A DNA stretch of 46,261 nt from the NCBI GenBank assembly GCA_014378555.1, contig JACMNN010000111.1, positions 1-46,261 of the forward strand, written 5' to 3'. Within the stretch, counting starts at the first letter, position 1. Each line of letters starts with the position of its first letter. Source of the DNA: Burkholderiales bacterium. Its GTDB lineage: Bacteria; Pseudomonadota; Gammaproteobacteria; Burkholderiales; Casimicrobiaceae. The translations under genes and the position numbers were made by a program. The notes below the pieces were generated by a model that saw nothing but the letters and a program-made list of their open reading frames with translations, was not told the DNA's origin and ran no database searches. Shown here one piece after another: positions 25,937 to 33,653 of the stretch.

Positions 25937-26694
25937 TCGCGCACTAGATGAGCGGCCAGCGGCGCGTGATCGGACAGCCGCGCCCACTCTGCGCCGCGGT
26001 GCACGTCGACGCTGTGTACGGAGAAGCCACGCACATAGATTCGATCTAGCCGCAGAATAGGCAATCGCGCCGGGAAGCTTCGCGCGGGACGGCCCTTCAT
26101 GGTCTCAAAAACTTCATGAACGCCGAGCGCTTTTAATGGGCCGCCCACGCGATGGCCCCAATCGTTGAAGTCGCCGGCCAACACCAGTGGCGCGCCTTGA
26201 GGCACCAACGCTTCGATGCGCGCGCAGACTAGGTCCACTTGCTTGCGTCGCGAGCGCCCGAACAGGCCCAGATGTACGCACACGCAATGCAAATTGATGT
26301 CCCATCCGGGCACCGCGATTTCGGCGTGCAACAGGCCGCGCTTTTCGATGCGATTAGTAGAAATGTCCTCGTGATCACAACGAATCATGGGGTACCGCGA
26401 CAGGATCGCATTGCCATGATGACCGTCAACATAAATCGAATTTTGCCCATAGCCCGCCGCAGGCCATTGCGCCTCGGCGAAAAACTCATGCTGCGGCACT
26501 TCGGGCCACATTTCATGTTTTTCACCGTGTCTGGCGTTGTGCCCCACCACTTCTTGCAGAAACAAAATATCCGCTCCCATCATGCGCAACCGGTCGCGCA
26601 TGTCGTGGACCACCATACGCCGATTAAAGTGCGAAAAGCCCTTGTGAATGTTGTAGGTGGCAACCGTGAGTGATGCGGGATTTCCGTGCTGCAT
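25933..26694 (-). CDS. Endonuclease/exonuclease/phosphatase family protein (YbhP-like)
   Basis: 253 aa from the ATG at 26694. EEP-fold landmarks are VATYNIHKGF (metal-binding Asn), ILFLQEVVGH (Glu), GNAILSRYPMI, VHLGLFGRSR, LVLAGDFNDWGHR (catalytic Asp/Asn) and LSDHAPLAAHL (terminal His). In E. coli the related ybhP gene precedes clsB, and the same order is seen here, so a phosphodiesterase or phosphatase role in phospholipid metabolism is likely. Its stop overlaps the ClsB start by four bases. Divergent from the MFS gene on the plus strand. Confidence 0.9.
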   Translation of the reverse strand: MQHGNPASLTVATYNIHKGFSHFNRRMVVHDMRDRLRMMGADILFLQEVVGHNARHGEKHEMWPEVPQHEFFAEAQWPAAGYGQNSIYVDGHHGNAILSRYPMIRCDHEDISTNRIEKRGLLHAEIAVPGWDINLHCVCVHLGLFGRSRRKQVDLVCARIEALVPQGAPLVLAGDFNDWGHRVGGPLKALGVHEVFETMKGRPARSFPARLPILRLDRIYVRGFSVHSVDVHRGAEWARLSDHAPLAAHLVRE

Positions 26695-26800
26695 TATGTT
26701 TGTAAGCCTATCGTAATTGCACGCAACGTATGTAGGCGTAGCGCTTGTTCTCGGTTCTATCGCGTCGTAATCGTCGCGTCCGCTGCTATGCTCGGGCGAC

Positions 26801-28078
26801 ATGTTTGAGCCCAGTTTTTCCTCGCTGCTGAAGCAGCGCTCGTTTGTGCAATTCTGGTTGACCCGTCTTGCCTCCACTTCGGCCAACCAGATGCTGATGG
26901 TGGCCGTCGGTTGGCAAATGTATGAGTTAACCGGCAGCGCTTGGGATTTGGGGCTGGTCGGCCTGTATCAATTTGTGCCGGCGTTGCTGCTCACGCTGGT
27001 CGCAGGCCATGTGGCTGATCGAGTGAATCGCGCGCGCATCGTATCGGCTTGCCTCGCGCTGCAATTGGTCGTGGCGATGGCTTTGTGTGCGGCGAGCTAC
27101 AAATTTTCGTTGCAGGGCGGCTCGGGTGATAGCGGCTGGTTGTCGCGCGACTTTTTGCTCGGCGTGTCGGTGGTGCTCGGTTTGGCGCGCGCGTTTCAGA
27201 TGCCTGCACAGCAGGCGTTGATTGCGTTGTTAGTGCCTGCGCCACTGCTGCCGCGTGCAATGGCGTTTAGTGCTTCGGGCTTGCAGGTTGCCGTTATCGC
27301 CGGCCCAGCTCTGGGTGGCGTGATTTACGTGGCGGGCGCGGCAACGGTGTATGCGACGTGCATCGTGCTTTTCGCGTTGGGCATGGTTTTGGCGCTGTTC
27401 ATTCGCTACGACCGAGCGCCCACCTCCTATGCTCGCCCCACGATGACCTCGCTACTGGCCGGTGTGCGCTTTATCGCCAATCACAAACCGGTGCTCGGTG
27501 CGGTCACGCTCGATTTGTTTGCCGTGCTGTTGGGCGGTGCGACCGCGCTATTACCGATGTTCGCCAAAGATATATTGCACGTTGGCGCATGGGGATTGGG
27601 CATGTTGCGCAGCGCGCCGGCGGTGGGGGCGCTGCTGATGTCAATTTTATTGACCCGATGGCCAGTGAGCCGCAAGGTGGGGCCGAAGCTGATGATTGCC
27701 GTTGCCGTGTTTGGGGCGGCCACGGTGGTGTTTGGTTTGTCAACAAGTTTTATGCTGTCGTTCGTGGCGCTGGTAATTACCGGGGCGGCGGACATGGTGA
27801 GCGTGGTGATCCGGCAAACGCTGGTGCAACTGGAAACGCCCAACGAGATGCGAGGCCGAGTCAGTGCTGTGAATTCAGTGTTTATCGGCGCCAGCAATCA
27901 ACTCGGCGAGTTTGAATCCGGCGCGACGGCCGCGTGGTTGGGTCCGGTCGGTTCGGTCGTCGTTGGCGGCGTGGGAACGTTGCTGGTGGCGCTGCTGTGG
28001 CTGCGCTTATTTCCGTCGCTGGCGACGCGCGACGCATTGCTAACGCCGCGAGCTGATTTGCTCAACTCGCCGCGTTAA
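26801..28078 (+). CDS. MFS transporter, EntS-like (MFS_3)
   Basis: 425 aa, about 12 membrane segments. Starts FVQFWLTRLASTSANQMLMV and VGWQMYELTGSAWDLGLVGL, with loop GHVADRVNRARIV and, late in the protein, ETPNEMRGRVSAVNSVFIGASNQ (here ETPNEMRGRVSAVNS), all typical of the EntS/MFS_3 branch that includes siderophore exporters. No siderophore genes are nearby, so substrate is open. It ends one base before the stop of the convergent sugar dehydrogenase gene, with no terminator space between them. Confidence 0.88.
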   Translation: MFEPSFSSLLKQRSFVQFWLTRLASTSANQMLMVAVGWQMYELTGSAWDLGLVGLYQFVPALLLTLVAGHVADRVNRARIVSACLALQLVVAMALCAASYKFSLQGGSGDSGWLSRDFLLGVSVVLGLARAFQMPAQQALIALLVPAPLLPRAMAFSASGLQVAVIAGPALGGVIYVAGAATVYATCIVLFALGMVLALFIRYDRAPTSYARPTMTSLLAGVRFIANHKPVLGAVTLDLFAVLLGGATALLPMFAKDILHVGAWGLGMLRSAPAVGALLMSILLTRWPVSRKVGPKLMIAVAVFGAATVVFGLSTSFMLSFVALVITGAADMVSVVIRQTLVQLETPNEMRGRVSAVNSVFIGASNQLGEFESGATAAWLGPVGSVVVGGVGTLLVALLWLRLFPSLATRDALLTPRADLLNSPR

Positions 28079-29257
28079 TCAGTCCGGAGACACCCGCAGG
28101 ATTTTGCCATTCGCGTCGTCAGTCAGCACGTATACATAACCGTCTGGCCCCTGACGCACATCGCGGATGCGCGACTTTAAATTGAGCAGCAATCGCTCTT
28201 CCGCCACCACCCGTTCGCCGTCAAGCGTAAGCCGCGCTAGGTGTTGTCCCGCCAGCGCTCCGACAAATAACGAATTTTTCCACTGCGGAAAGCGATCCGC
28301 AAAGTAGAACGCCATGCCCGACGGCGCAATCGACGGTAGCCAATAGTGAATCGGTTGCTCCATCCCAGCCTTGGCGGAGCTGTCGTGCAGGCGCAGACCC
28401 GAATAGTCGATGCCGTAACCAATCACCGGCCAGCCGTAATTTTTGCCGGCTAATGGCACATTGAGCTCGTCGCCGCCACGTGGGCCGTGCTCATGCGTCC
28501 ACAGTTTGCCGCTGACCGGATGCATCGCGGCGCCTTGCAGATTGCGGTGCCCGTAGCTCCAGATTTCTTTGCGTGCGGTGGCGCTGCTGACAAACGGATT
28601 ATCTGTGGGAATAGTACCGTCGGCATTGACGTGAATGACTTTGCCGAGATGCGTTTCCAGCGACTGCGCTTTGTCCTTTTCGCTATAGCGATCACCGGTG
28701 GTGATAAACACGCTGCCATCGCGGGCGATGGCGATGCGCGAGCCGAAGTGATGACCGCCGCCGACCACATCCGCCTGCGCGAAGATAATTTTGACGTTGT
28801 CAATTTTGCTTTCGCTTGCGGCCAATTGTGCGCTAGCCACCGCGGTGCGCGCTCCACCCGAGACCGATTGCGAAAACGAAAAATAAATGGTCCGGTCGCG
28901 CAAAAAATTGGGCGACGCTACAACGTCCATTAATCCGCCTTGGCTGATTGCGTGCACCTCTGGAACACCGACCACGGCGGCGCTTACTTTGCCGTCTTTG
29001 CTCACGATGCGCATCCGTCCCGCGCGCTCCGTCACCAACATGCGTCCATCAGGATCGCCGGGCAAAAAGGCCAGCGCCCAAGGATTGCTGAGGCCCTCCG
29101 CCACAACAACACTTCGTGCATTGCCGTTAGTAGCGGCTGATTTCGTCGCCGCAGAACTAGGTTGCGCGCCTACCCAGACGCTGGCGGTGATCAACGCGGA
29201 GAAGACCGCCGCACCAAAATGTGCGCTTAAGCGCGAAGGCAATGAGTTACCGGTCAT
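28079..29257 (-). CDS. PQQ-dependent sugar dehydrogenase (soluble aldose type)
   Basis: 392 aa from the ATG at 29257. A signal peptide (GAAVFSALITASVWVGAQPSSA) sends it to the periplasm. Beta-propeller motifs of the Asd/YliI family are seen: GLSNPWALAFLPG, LVTERAGRMRIV, HAISQGGLMDVVASPNF with the catalytic-site His/Gly pattern, FGSRIAIARDGSVFITTGDR, IWSYGHRNLQG and HEHGPRGGDELN. It would oxidise aldoses using PQQ and pass electrons to the respiratory chain. No pqq biosynthesis genes lie in the window. Its stop abuts the convergent MFS gene. Confidence 0.92.
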   Translation of the reverse strand: MTGNSLPSRLSAHFGAAVFSALITASVWVGAQPSSAATKSAATNGNARSVVVAEGLSNPWALAFLPGDPDGRMLVTERAGRMRIVSKDGKVSAAVVGVPEVHAISQGGLMDVVASPNFLRDRTIYFSFSQSVSGGARTAVASAQLAASESKIDNVKIIFAQADVVGGGHHFGSRIAIARDGSVFITTGDRYSEKDKAQSLETHLGKVIHVNADGTIPTDNPFVSSATARKEIWSYGHRNLQGAAMHPVSGKLWTHEHGPRGGDELNVPLAGKNYGWPVIGYGIDYSGLRLHDSSAKAGMEQPIHYWLPSIAPSGMAFYFADRFPQWKNSLFVGALAGQHLARLTLDGERVVAEERLLLNLKSRIRDVRQGPDGYVYVLTDDANGKILRVSPD

Positions 29258-29287
29258 GATATTACTCAATTTCGCACCTGCAAAAAC

Positions 29288-29320
29288 AAAAAAGCCAGGC
29301 GATAAGACCTGGCTTTTTTT
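29288..29320 (-). terminator. Intrinsic terminator after the RRM gene (symmetrical)
   Basis: AAAAAAGCCAGG and CCTGGCTTTTTTT form a hairpin with an 8-base loop and A/T runs on both sides. It sits 20 bases past the stop of the minus-strand RNA-binding protein gene and just upstream of the sugar dehydrogenase, insulating the two. Confidence 0.9.
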
Positions 29321-29339
29321 AACAAAGTTCTAAAAGAAC

Positions 29340-29768
29340 TTAGTAGCTGCTACGACCACCGCCGCCGCCGCCGCCGCCGTAGCCGCCACCGCCGCCGGAG
29401 CCGCCACCGCCGTAACCACCGCCGCCGCCGCCACTACCGCCAGTGCGCGGACCGCGGAAACCACCTGCACCGCCACCACCACCGCCGCCGCCAGGGCCAC
29501 GGGGAGGACGGTCACCGGCTGGAGCCGGACGTGCCTCATTGACGACCAGAGGGCGGCCTTCAATGGACTTGTTATTCATGCCAGCGATGGCTTTTTGAGC
29601 GCCATCATCGGTGCCCATAGTCACGAAAGCAAAACCGCGCATGCGGCCCGTTTCACGATCCATCGGCAGATGAACATCGGACACTTCGCCAAATTCAGCG
29701 AACTCAGAGCGAATCATATCCGGCGTAGCGCGGAAGCTGATATTGCCCACAAACAAACGATTACCCAT
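29340..29768 (-). CDS. Glycine-rich RRM RNA-binding protein
   Basis: 142 aa. One RNA-recognition motif fills residues 1-80: RNP2 is RLFVGNISF and RNP1 is RGFAFVTM. The rest is almost all Gly with scattered Arg, Ser and Tyr (RGGG-like and GYGGGG), a low-complexity tail that can bind RNA and self-associate. Such short bacterial RRM proteins are often cold-induced; no cold-shock leader was confirmed here. Single-gene unit with a strong terminator. The Gly tract also creates a long Ala/Val reading in another frame, which I reject. Confidence 0.95.
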   Translation of the reverse strand: MGNRLFVGNISFRATPDMIRSEFAEFGEVSDVHLPMDRETGRMRGFAFVTMGTDDGAQKAIAGMNNKSIEGRPLVVNEARPAPAGDRPPRGPGGGGGGGGAGGFRGPRTGGSGGGGGGYGGGGSGGGGGYGGGGGGGGRSSY

Positions 29769-30165
29769 GGTGTGTAGATCTATCCTTGATAAAAAACAAA
29801 CGCGGATTTCAAGGACTCGTCAGTATCGATGCTGCGCCATTGTTGGAGGGCAGCGCTCACACTCGGGAACCAGGAAACTCGCCAAACGCGAGGAAAAACG
29901 CAACTACGTCAATCCACGTGCCCGAACTATGCCACAAATCTTAAGACTTTGCTCAAAAATTATCGTAATTTGTGACAGGCTCATGAAAATCGTGGCAATT
30001 TGATGTCGACACGCTACCTTTGTTAGCGCTCACTGCGCCCACGTTAAGCGCGGATACCCTGCAAGCATCGCAAAACACGATGCTCAGAAACGGGTGTGAA
30101 GGGTTGCGAATTAGCCAAATTGCCCTACATTCCGTGTAACGCAATTTTTGCGACAGGAGAACTTG
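29769..30165. promoter_or_regulatory. Divergent control region of the RRM and BI-1 genes
   Basis: About 400 bases without a gene. It is AT-richer than its surroundings around 29935-30002 (AATTATCGTAATTTGTGACAG). For the plus-strand gene a possible promoter is TTGCGA with a TACATT hexamer 16 bases later, near 30105-30131; this is weak evidence. An AGGAG ribosome site lies at 30155-30159. The RRM gene appears to have a long 5' leader, but no fold was established. Confidence 0.4.
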
Positions 30166-30846
30166 ATGGACTTCAATAACGTTTCAGACATTCGCACCGG
30201 CGGCGCCGTTACCAGCCAAAATCGCGTCTTGCGCAACACCTATATGTTGCTGGCCGTGACAATGGTGCCGACCATTGCTGGTGCGGCGCTGGGCGTGTCG
30301 CTCGGCTTCAAGGGCTTTGGTCCGTGGTGGATGAACTTGATGGTGCTGGTCGGCGCGGTGATGGGCTTCACCTATGGCATTGAGCGCAACAAAAATAGCG
30401 GCGCAGGCGTGGCATTGCTGCTCGCCTTCACGTTGTTTATGGGTTTTTGGCTGTCGGTGCTGCTGGGCCGCGTGCTTGCGCTCAAAGACGGCGCGACACT
30501 AATCGCCTACGCTTTTGGCGGCACGGGGCTGATTTTTGCCGGCATGGCAACCATCGCCAGCAACATCAAGACGTCGCTTTCCAGCATGAGCAAGTTTCTG
30601 TGGATTGGCTTTTGCGTGATCTTGCTCGCCGCTATCGGCGGTATCGTGCTGCAAATGCCCGCGTTGATGATCGCTTGCTCCGTGTTGTTCATCGGCCTTT
30701 TCAGCGCGTGGATCGTGTACGACATTAATCAGATCATGATGGGTGGCGAGACCAATTACATCAGCGCAACGATGTCGATCTACATCAATTTATTCAATAT
30801 TTTCAGTAACTTACTGAGCTTACTGGGATTGACCAGTCGCGATTAA
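30166..30846 (+). CDS. Bax inhibitor-1/YccA family membrane protein
   Basis: 226 aa. The ATG at 30166 is preceded by AGGAG six bases away, which fixes the start. Seven membrane segments are predicted, with YMLLAVTMVPTIAGAALG first, and the family end AWIVYDINQIMMGGETNYI then ATMSIYINLFNIFSNLLSLLG. Proteins of this group (YccA, YbhL) sit in the inner membrane; YccA can bind the FtsH protease and BsYetJ relatives conduct calcium. The two conserved Asp residues of the pore region may correspond to D in VYDINQ and the final Asp. Monocistronic with its own terminator. Confidence 0.93.
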   Translation: MDFNNVSDIRTGGAVTSQNRVLRNTYMLLAVTMVPTIAGAALGVSLGFKGFGPWWMNLMVLVGAVMGFTYGIERNKNSGAGVALLLAFTLFMGFWLSVLLGRVLALKDGATLIAYAFGGTGLIFAGMATIASNIKTSLSSMSKFLWIGFCVILLAAIGGIVLQMPALMIACSVLFIGLFSAWIVYDINQIMMGGETNYISATMSIYINLFNIFSNLLSLLGLTSRD

Positions 30847-30862
30847 TTGCGGCTTCAGTCGC

Positions 30863-30893
30863 AAAAAAAAAGGCTCCTTCGGGAGCCTTTTTT
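30863..30893 (+). terminator. Intrinsic terminator after the BI-1 gene (symmetrical)
   Basis: AAAAAAAAGGCTCC, tetraloop TTCG, GGAGCCTTTTTT. The stable UUCG loop and T-run make it strong; the A-run gives the same on the minus strand, so it may also end transcripts of the convergent HtrA-like gene. Confidence 0.93.
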
Positions 30894-30961
30894 GCGAGTT
30901 GGTGGACAACAATATTTTTGTTCACCGTAATCCTGATGACGAATTAGCTTCCAACACGGCG

Positions 30962-31996
30962 CTAATGCGACGTTTTCACCGCAAAAAAGCTAGTGCGATC
31001 AATGCTGCGCACGCTCACCGTGAGCTCCCGTGTGCCGCGCGTGATGGTTAACGGCACGCGAACGCCGGCGTCGCCGCGCGACCAGACCGCGCGATAAAAC
31101 TCAGCCAACGTTTTCACCACTGTCGGCCCTACCGAGATGATGATGTCGCCGCGCTCCAAGCCTGCCGCATCGCCCGGGCCTCCTTCAGACACCCGACCGA
31201 CATTGACGCCGTCGCTGTCCTCAAAAGTTGTGACGCCCAACCACGGTCGTTGCGCGCTTTTGCGCTGGCCAGTCTCGATCAACTGGTCAAGAATGGGCTT
31301 CAAAATGTCAATCGGCACAAACATATTGCCCGGCAAACCGGTGCCGTTGCCAGCTGCATCGCGGACAAATAGCGAACCCACGCCCACCAACTTGCCTGAA
31401 GCTTCGATCAAAGCCGCACCGCCCCAATCCGCAATCGGCGGAAATGTAAAAATTGCGTTGTCGAGCAAATATTCCCAGCCGCCAGTAAATTCGCGACGCG
31501 ACGCAATCAATGCCGAAGCTATATTGCCGCGTGCGCCCACCGCGAGCACGGAATCATTTTCCTTCAGCGCTTTGGCATCGCCCAACACCAGCGGCACGCC
31601 CTGCGCGGGCGCAAGCAAGCGCACCAGGCCAAGCCCGGTTTCCTGATCGAATGCAGCGACCTTTCCGGGCAATTTGCGGCCTTTATGATCAGTGATTTCG
31701 ACCTCATCAGCCTCCATCACCAAGTAGCCAATGGTGAGCACCAGCTTGGCTGATAGCAATATACCGCTGCCCTCGCGCTGCATACCGAGTGTGGCACTGC
31801 TGCGCGCAGCGGGCGATGCACGTGTTTGCACTTTAACCAAACCGGTGAGCGATTTTTCGATCACGTCCTCGCTCATTTTGAGAGGCGCTTTGTCTACTTT
31901 TGGCGCCTGTCCAAAGGCCGTGCCAAGGCATAGGCACATCACCAAGCACGCGGTAATAATGCGCGCTGTGGAAGCACTAAATCTGCGCATGAACAT
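30962..31996 (-). CDS. Secreted HtrA-like pseudoprotease with PDZ domain
   Basis: 344 aa from the ATG at 31996, which has a good TAGGAGAA ribosome site; a second ATG follows two codons later. A signal peptide (IITACLVMCLCLGTAFGQA) is followed by a trypsin-like S1C fold and a C-terminal PDZ domain (RPWLGVTTF, RVSEGGPGDAAGLERGDII). Aligning with HtrA/DegP, the catalytic His position is Y91 (LTIGYLV), the Asp position is G121 (QETGLGLV) and the Ser position is W191 (ADWGGAAL). All three triad residues are gone while the frame and PDZ are intact. It is therefore likely a periplasmic scaffold or regulator rather than a protease. Confidence 0.85.
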   Translation of the reverse strand: MFMRRFSASTARIITACLVMCLCLGTAFGQAPKVDKAPLKMSEDVIEKSLTGLVKVQTRASPAARSSATLGMQREGSGILLSAKLVLTIGYLVMEADEVEITDHKGRKLPGKVAAFDQETGLGLVRLLAPAQGVPLVLGDAKALKENDSVLAVGARGNIASALIASRREFTGGWEYLLDNAIFTFPPIADWGGAALIEASGKLVGVGSLFVRDAAGNGTGLPGNMFVPIDILKPILDQLIETGQRKSAQRPWLGVTTFEDSDGVNVGRVSEGGPGDAAGLERGDIIISVGPTVVKTLAEFYRAVWSRGDAGVRVPLTITRGTRELTVSVRSIDRTSFFAVKTSH

Positions 31997-32038
31997 TTCT
32001 CCTAAAGCGACCGAACATCCGGCAACTAAAATAATCGC

Positions 32039-33022
32039 ATGAATCAGGCAATCAGCGCAACAGCAATCCCCACTTCTGTAGTGGAAATTTCGCAAACTAG
32101 AAAACCGCGCTCGCTGCCGTTTTCACTGTCGCGCGACGGCAAACGCCTGAGAAATATTGTTGGCTCAGCGGTCAGCGACTTCGGCATGATCAGCGAGGGT
32201 GACCGCATCATGGTCTGCTTGTCTGGCGGCAAAGACAGCTACACGATGCTTGATTTGTTGATGGCACTGCAGGTTGTGGCACCGGTGAACTTCGACCTCA
32301 TCGCGGTCAATCTGGATCAAAAGCAGCCGGATTTTCCCGAGCACATCCTGCCGCAGTATTTAGAAAAAGCGGGCGTCAAGTTCAAAATCGTTGAATCAGA
32401 CACCTTCAGTGTCGTTAAGCGCGTGCTGGAAGAGGGCAAAACGATGTGCTCGCTTTGTTCGCGGTTGCGGCGCGGCATTTTGTATCGCACCGCGAAAGAA
32501 CTCGGCTGCACAAAAATCGCGTTGGGCCACCACCGCGAAGATATCCTCGGCACGTTCTTTTTGAACATGTTTTACGGCGGCAAACTCAAAGCGATGCCGC
32601 CCAAACTGGTGTCTGATAACGGCGAACACGTGGTGATCCGCCCGCTGGCCTACGTGCGCGAAAAGGACATCATCAAATACGCCAAAGAGCGTGAATTTCC
32701 GATCATTCCGTGCAACCTTTGCGGCTCGCAGCCGAACCTGCAACGCGCGGTGATTGGCCGCATGCTGCAGGACTGGGACAAAAAATTTCCGGGCCGCATT
32801 GAGACGATGTTTCGCAGCTTGCAAAACATTGTGCCGTCGCATCTGGCGGACTCGAAGCTGTTTGACTTTCAGGGCTTGGCAGCGCGCGGCACGGAAGGCG
32901 CTGCGTTGCCGCTTGAGTTCGATGGCGGCGACACGGCCTTTGACGTTGATCCAGAGATTGAAACGTTGATGCGTCAGGAGCAGTCAGCGGTAGCAAGCGT
33001 GGTGACGTTTACCGATCGATAA
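32039..33022 (+). CDS. ttcA: tRNA 2-thiocytidine synthetase TtcA
   Basis: 327 aa ATP- and iron-sulfur-dependent enzyme that thiolates cytidine 32 of some tRNAs. The PP-loop SGGKDSYTM, the Cys pair [10 protein letters not shown], and the third cluster ligand in [12 protein letters not shown] are in the right order. [20 protein letters not shown] is also conserved. Length matches the proteobacterial form; the C-terminal 40 residues are variable. The gene is divergent from the HtrA-like gene, with starts only 42 bases apart. Confidence 0.95.
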   Translation: MNQAISATAIPTSVVEISQTRKPRSLPFSLSRDGKRLRNIVGSAVSDFGMISEGDRIMVCLSGGKDSYTMLDLLMALQVVAPVNFDLIAVNLDQKQPDFPEHILPQYLEKAGVKFKIVESDTFSVVKRVLEEGKTMCSLCSRLRRGILYRTAKELGCTKIALGHHREDILGTFFLNMFYGGKLKAMPPKLVSDNGEHVVIRPLAYVREKDIIKYAKEREFPIIPCNLCGSQPNLQRAVIGRMLQDWDKKFPGRIETMFRSLQNIVPSHLADSKLFDFQGLAARGTEGAALPLEFDGGDTAFDVDPEIETLMRQEQSAVASVVTFTDR

Positions 33023-33041
33023 GCGTGCGTAAAACGATATA

Positions 33042-33257
33042 ATGATCGATATGAACACCATCACACTATCTAGCAAATTTCAGTTTGTTGTACCACGCGA
33101 AGTGCGTGAGAACATGAAGCTCAAGCCTGGGCAAAAAATGTCGGTGCTTGCATACGATGGGCAAATCAGGTTGCTGCCGATTCGTACACCACAGGAAATG
33201 CGCGGCATTGCACGCGGGATCGACACCAGCATCCCGGACGAACCGGACAGGTTTTAA
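33042..33257 (+). CDS. vapB: AbrB/MazE-type antitoxin, VapB-like
   Basis: 71 aa from 33042; an ATG at 33051 is equally possible. The N-terminal swapped-hairpin DNA-binding fold is seen as TLSSKFQFVVPREVRENMKL then KPGQKMSVLAYDG. The C-terminus (ARGIDTSIPDEPDRF) is the acidic tail that would block the toxin. It lies two bases before the PIN-domain gene, the usual antitoxin-then-toxin order, and would repress its own promoter. Confidence 0.88.
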   Translation: MIDMNTITLSSKFQFVVPREVRENMKLKPGQKMSVLAYDGQIRLLPIRTPQEMRGIARGIDTSIPDEPDRF

Positions 33258-33259
33258 CC

Positions 33260-33646
33260 GTGGTACGTGTCGTCGTTGAATCGCCCGCGCTGATCGACTC
33301 ATCGGGCTGGCTCGAATATTTTGCCGACTCACCGCGAGCGTCACTGTTCGCGCCCGCCATCCTCAAAATAGAAACAGTGCTTGTGCCGACGGTTGTGTTG
33401 TTTGAAGTGTTCAAGCGGCTACGCAATCAAGTTAGCAACGCGGTTGCCGACGACGCGGCCAATTTCATGCAACAGGGCCATGTGTATGGTCTTGATGCTC
33501 GACTTGCGCTGACCGCCGCAACGCACAAGCTGGCATTTGCCGACAGCATCATCTACGCCACAGCGCAACAACACAACGCAACCTTGTGGACACAGGACGC
33601 ACATTTCAAGGACCTGCCAGGGGTCAAATATTTCGCGAAAAACTGA
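33260..33646 (+). CDS. vapC: PIN-domain ribonuclease toxin, VapC-like
   Basis: 128 aa starting at GTG 33260. The PIN acidic residues are visible: D in ALIDSSGWLEYF, E in VVLFEVFKR, D in FADSIIYATA and D in LWTQDAHFKDLPGVKYF. Such toxins cleave tRNA or rRNA when their antitoxin is degraded. The pair sits between ttcA and a molybdoenzyme gene, with a gap of only seven bases to the latter, so read-through into the oxidoreductase is possible. Confidence 0.9.
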   Translation: MVRVVVESPALIDSSGWLEYFADSPRASLFAPAILKIETVLVPTVVLFEVFKRLRNQVSNAVADDAANFMQQGHVYGLDARLALTAATHKLAFADSIIYATAQQHNATLWTQDAHFKDLPGVKYFAKN

Positions 33647-33653
33647 GACAACC

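Noticed and set aside
29330-29563. Ala/Val-rich reading in the glycine-rich tract
   Set aside because: It arises from another frame of GGN repeats in the RRM gene.
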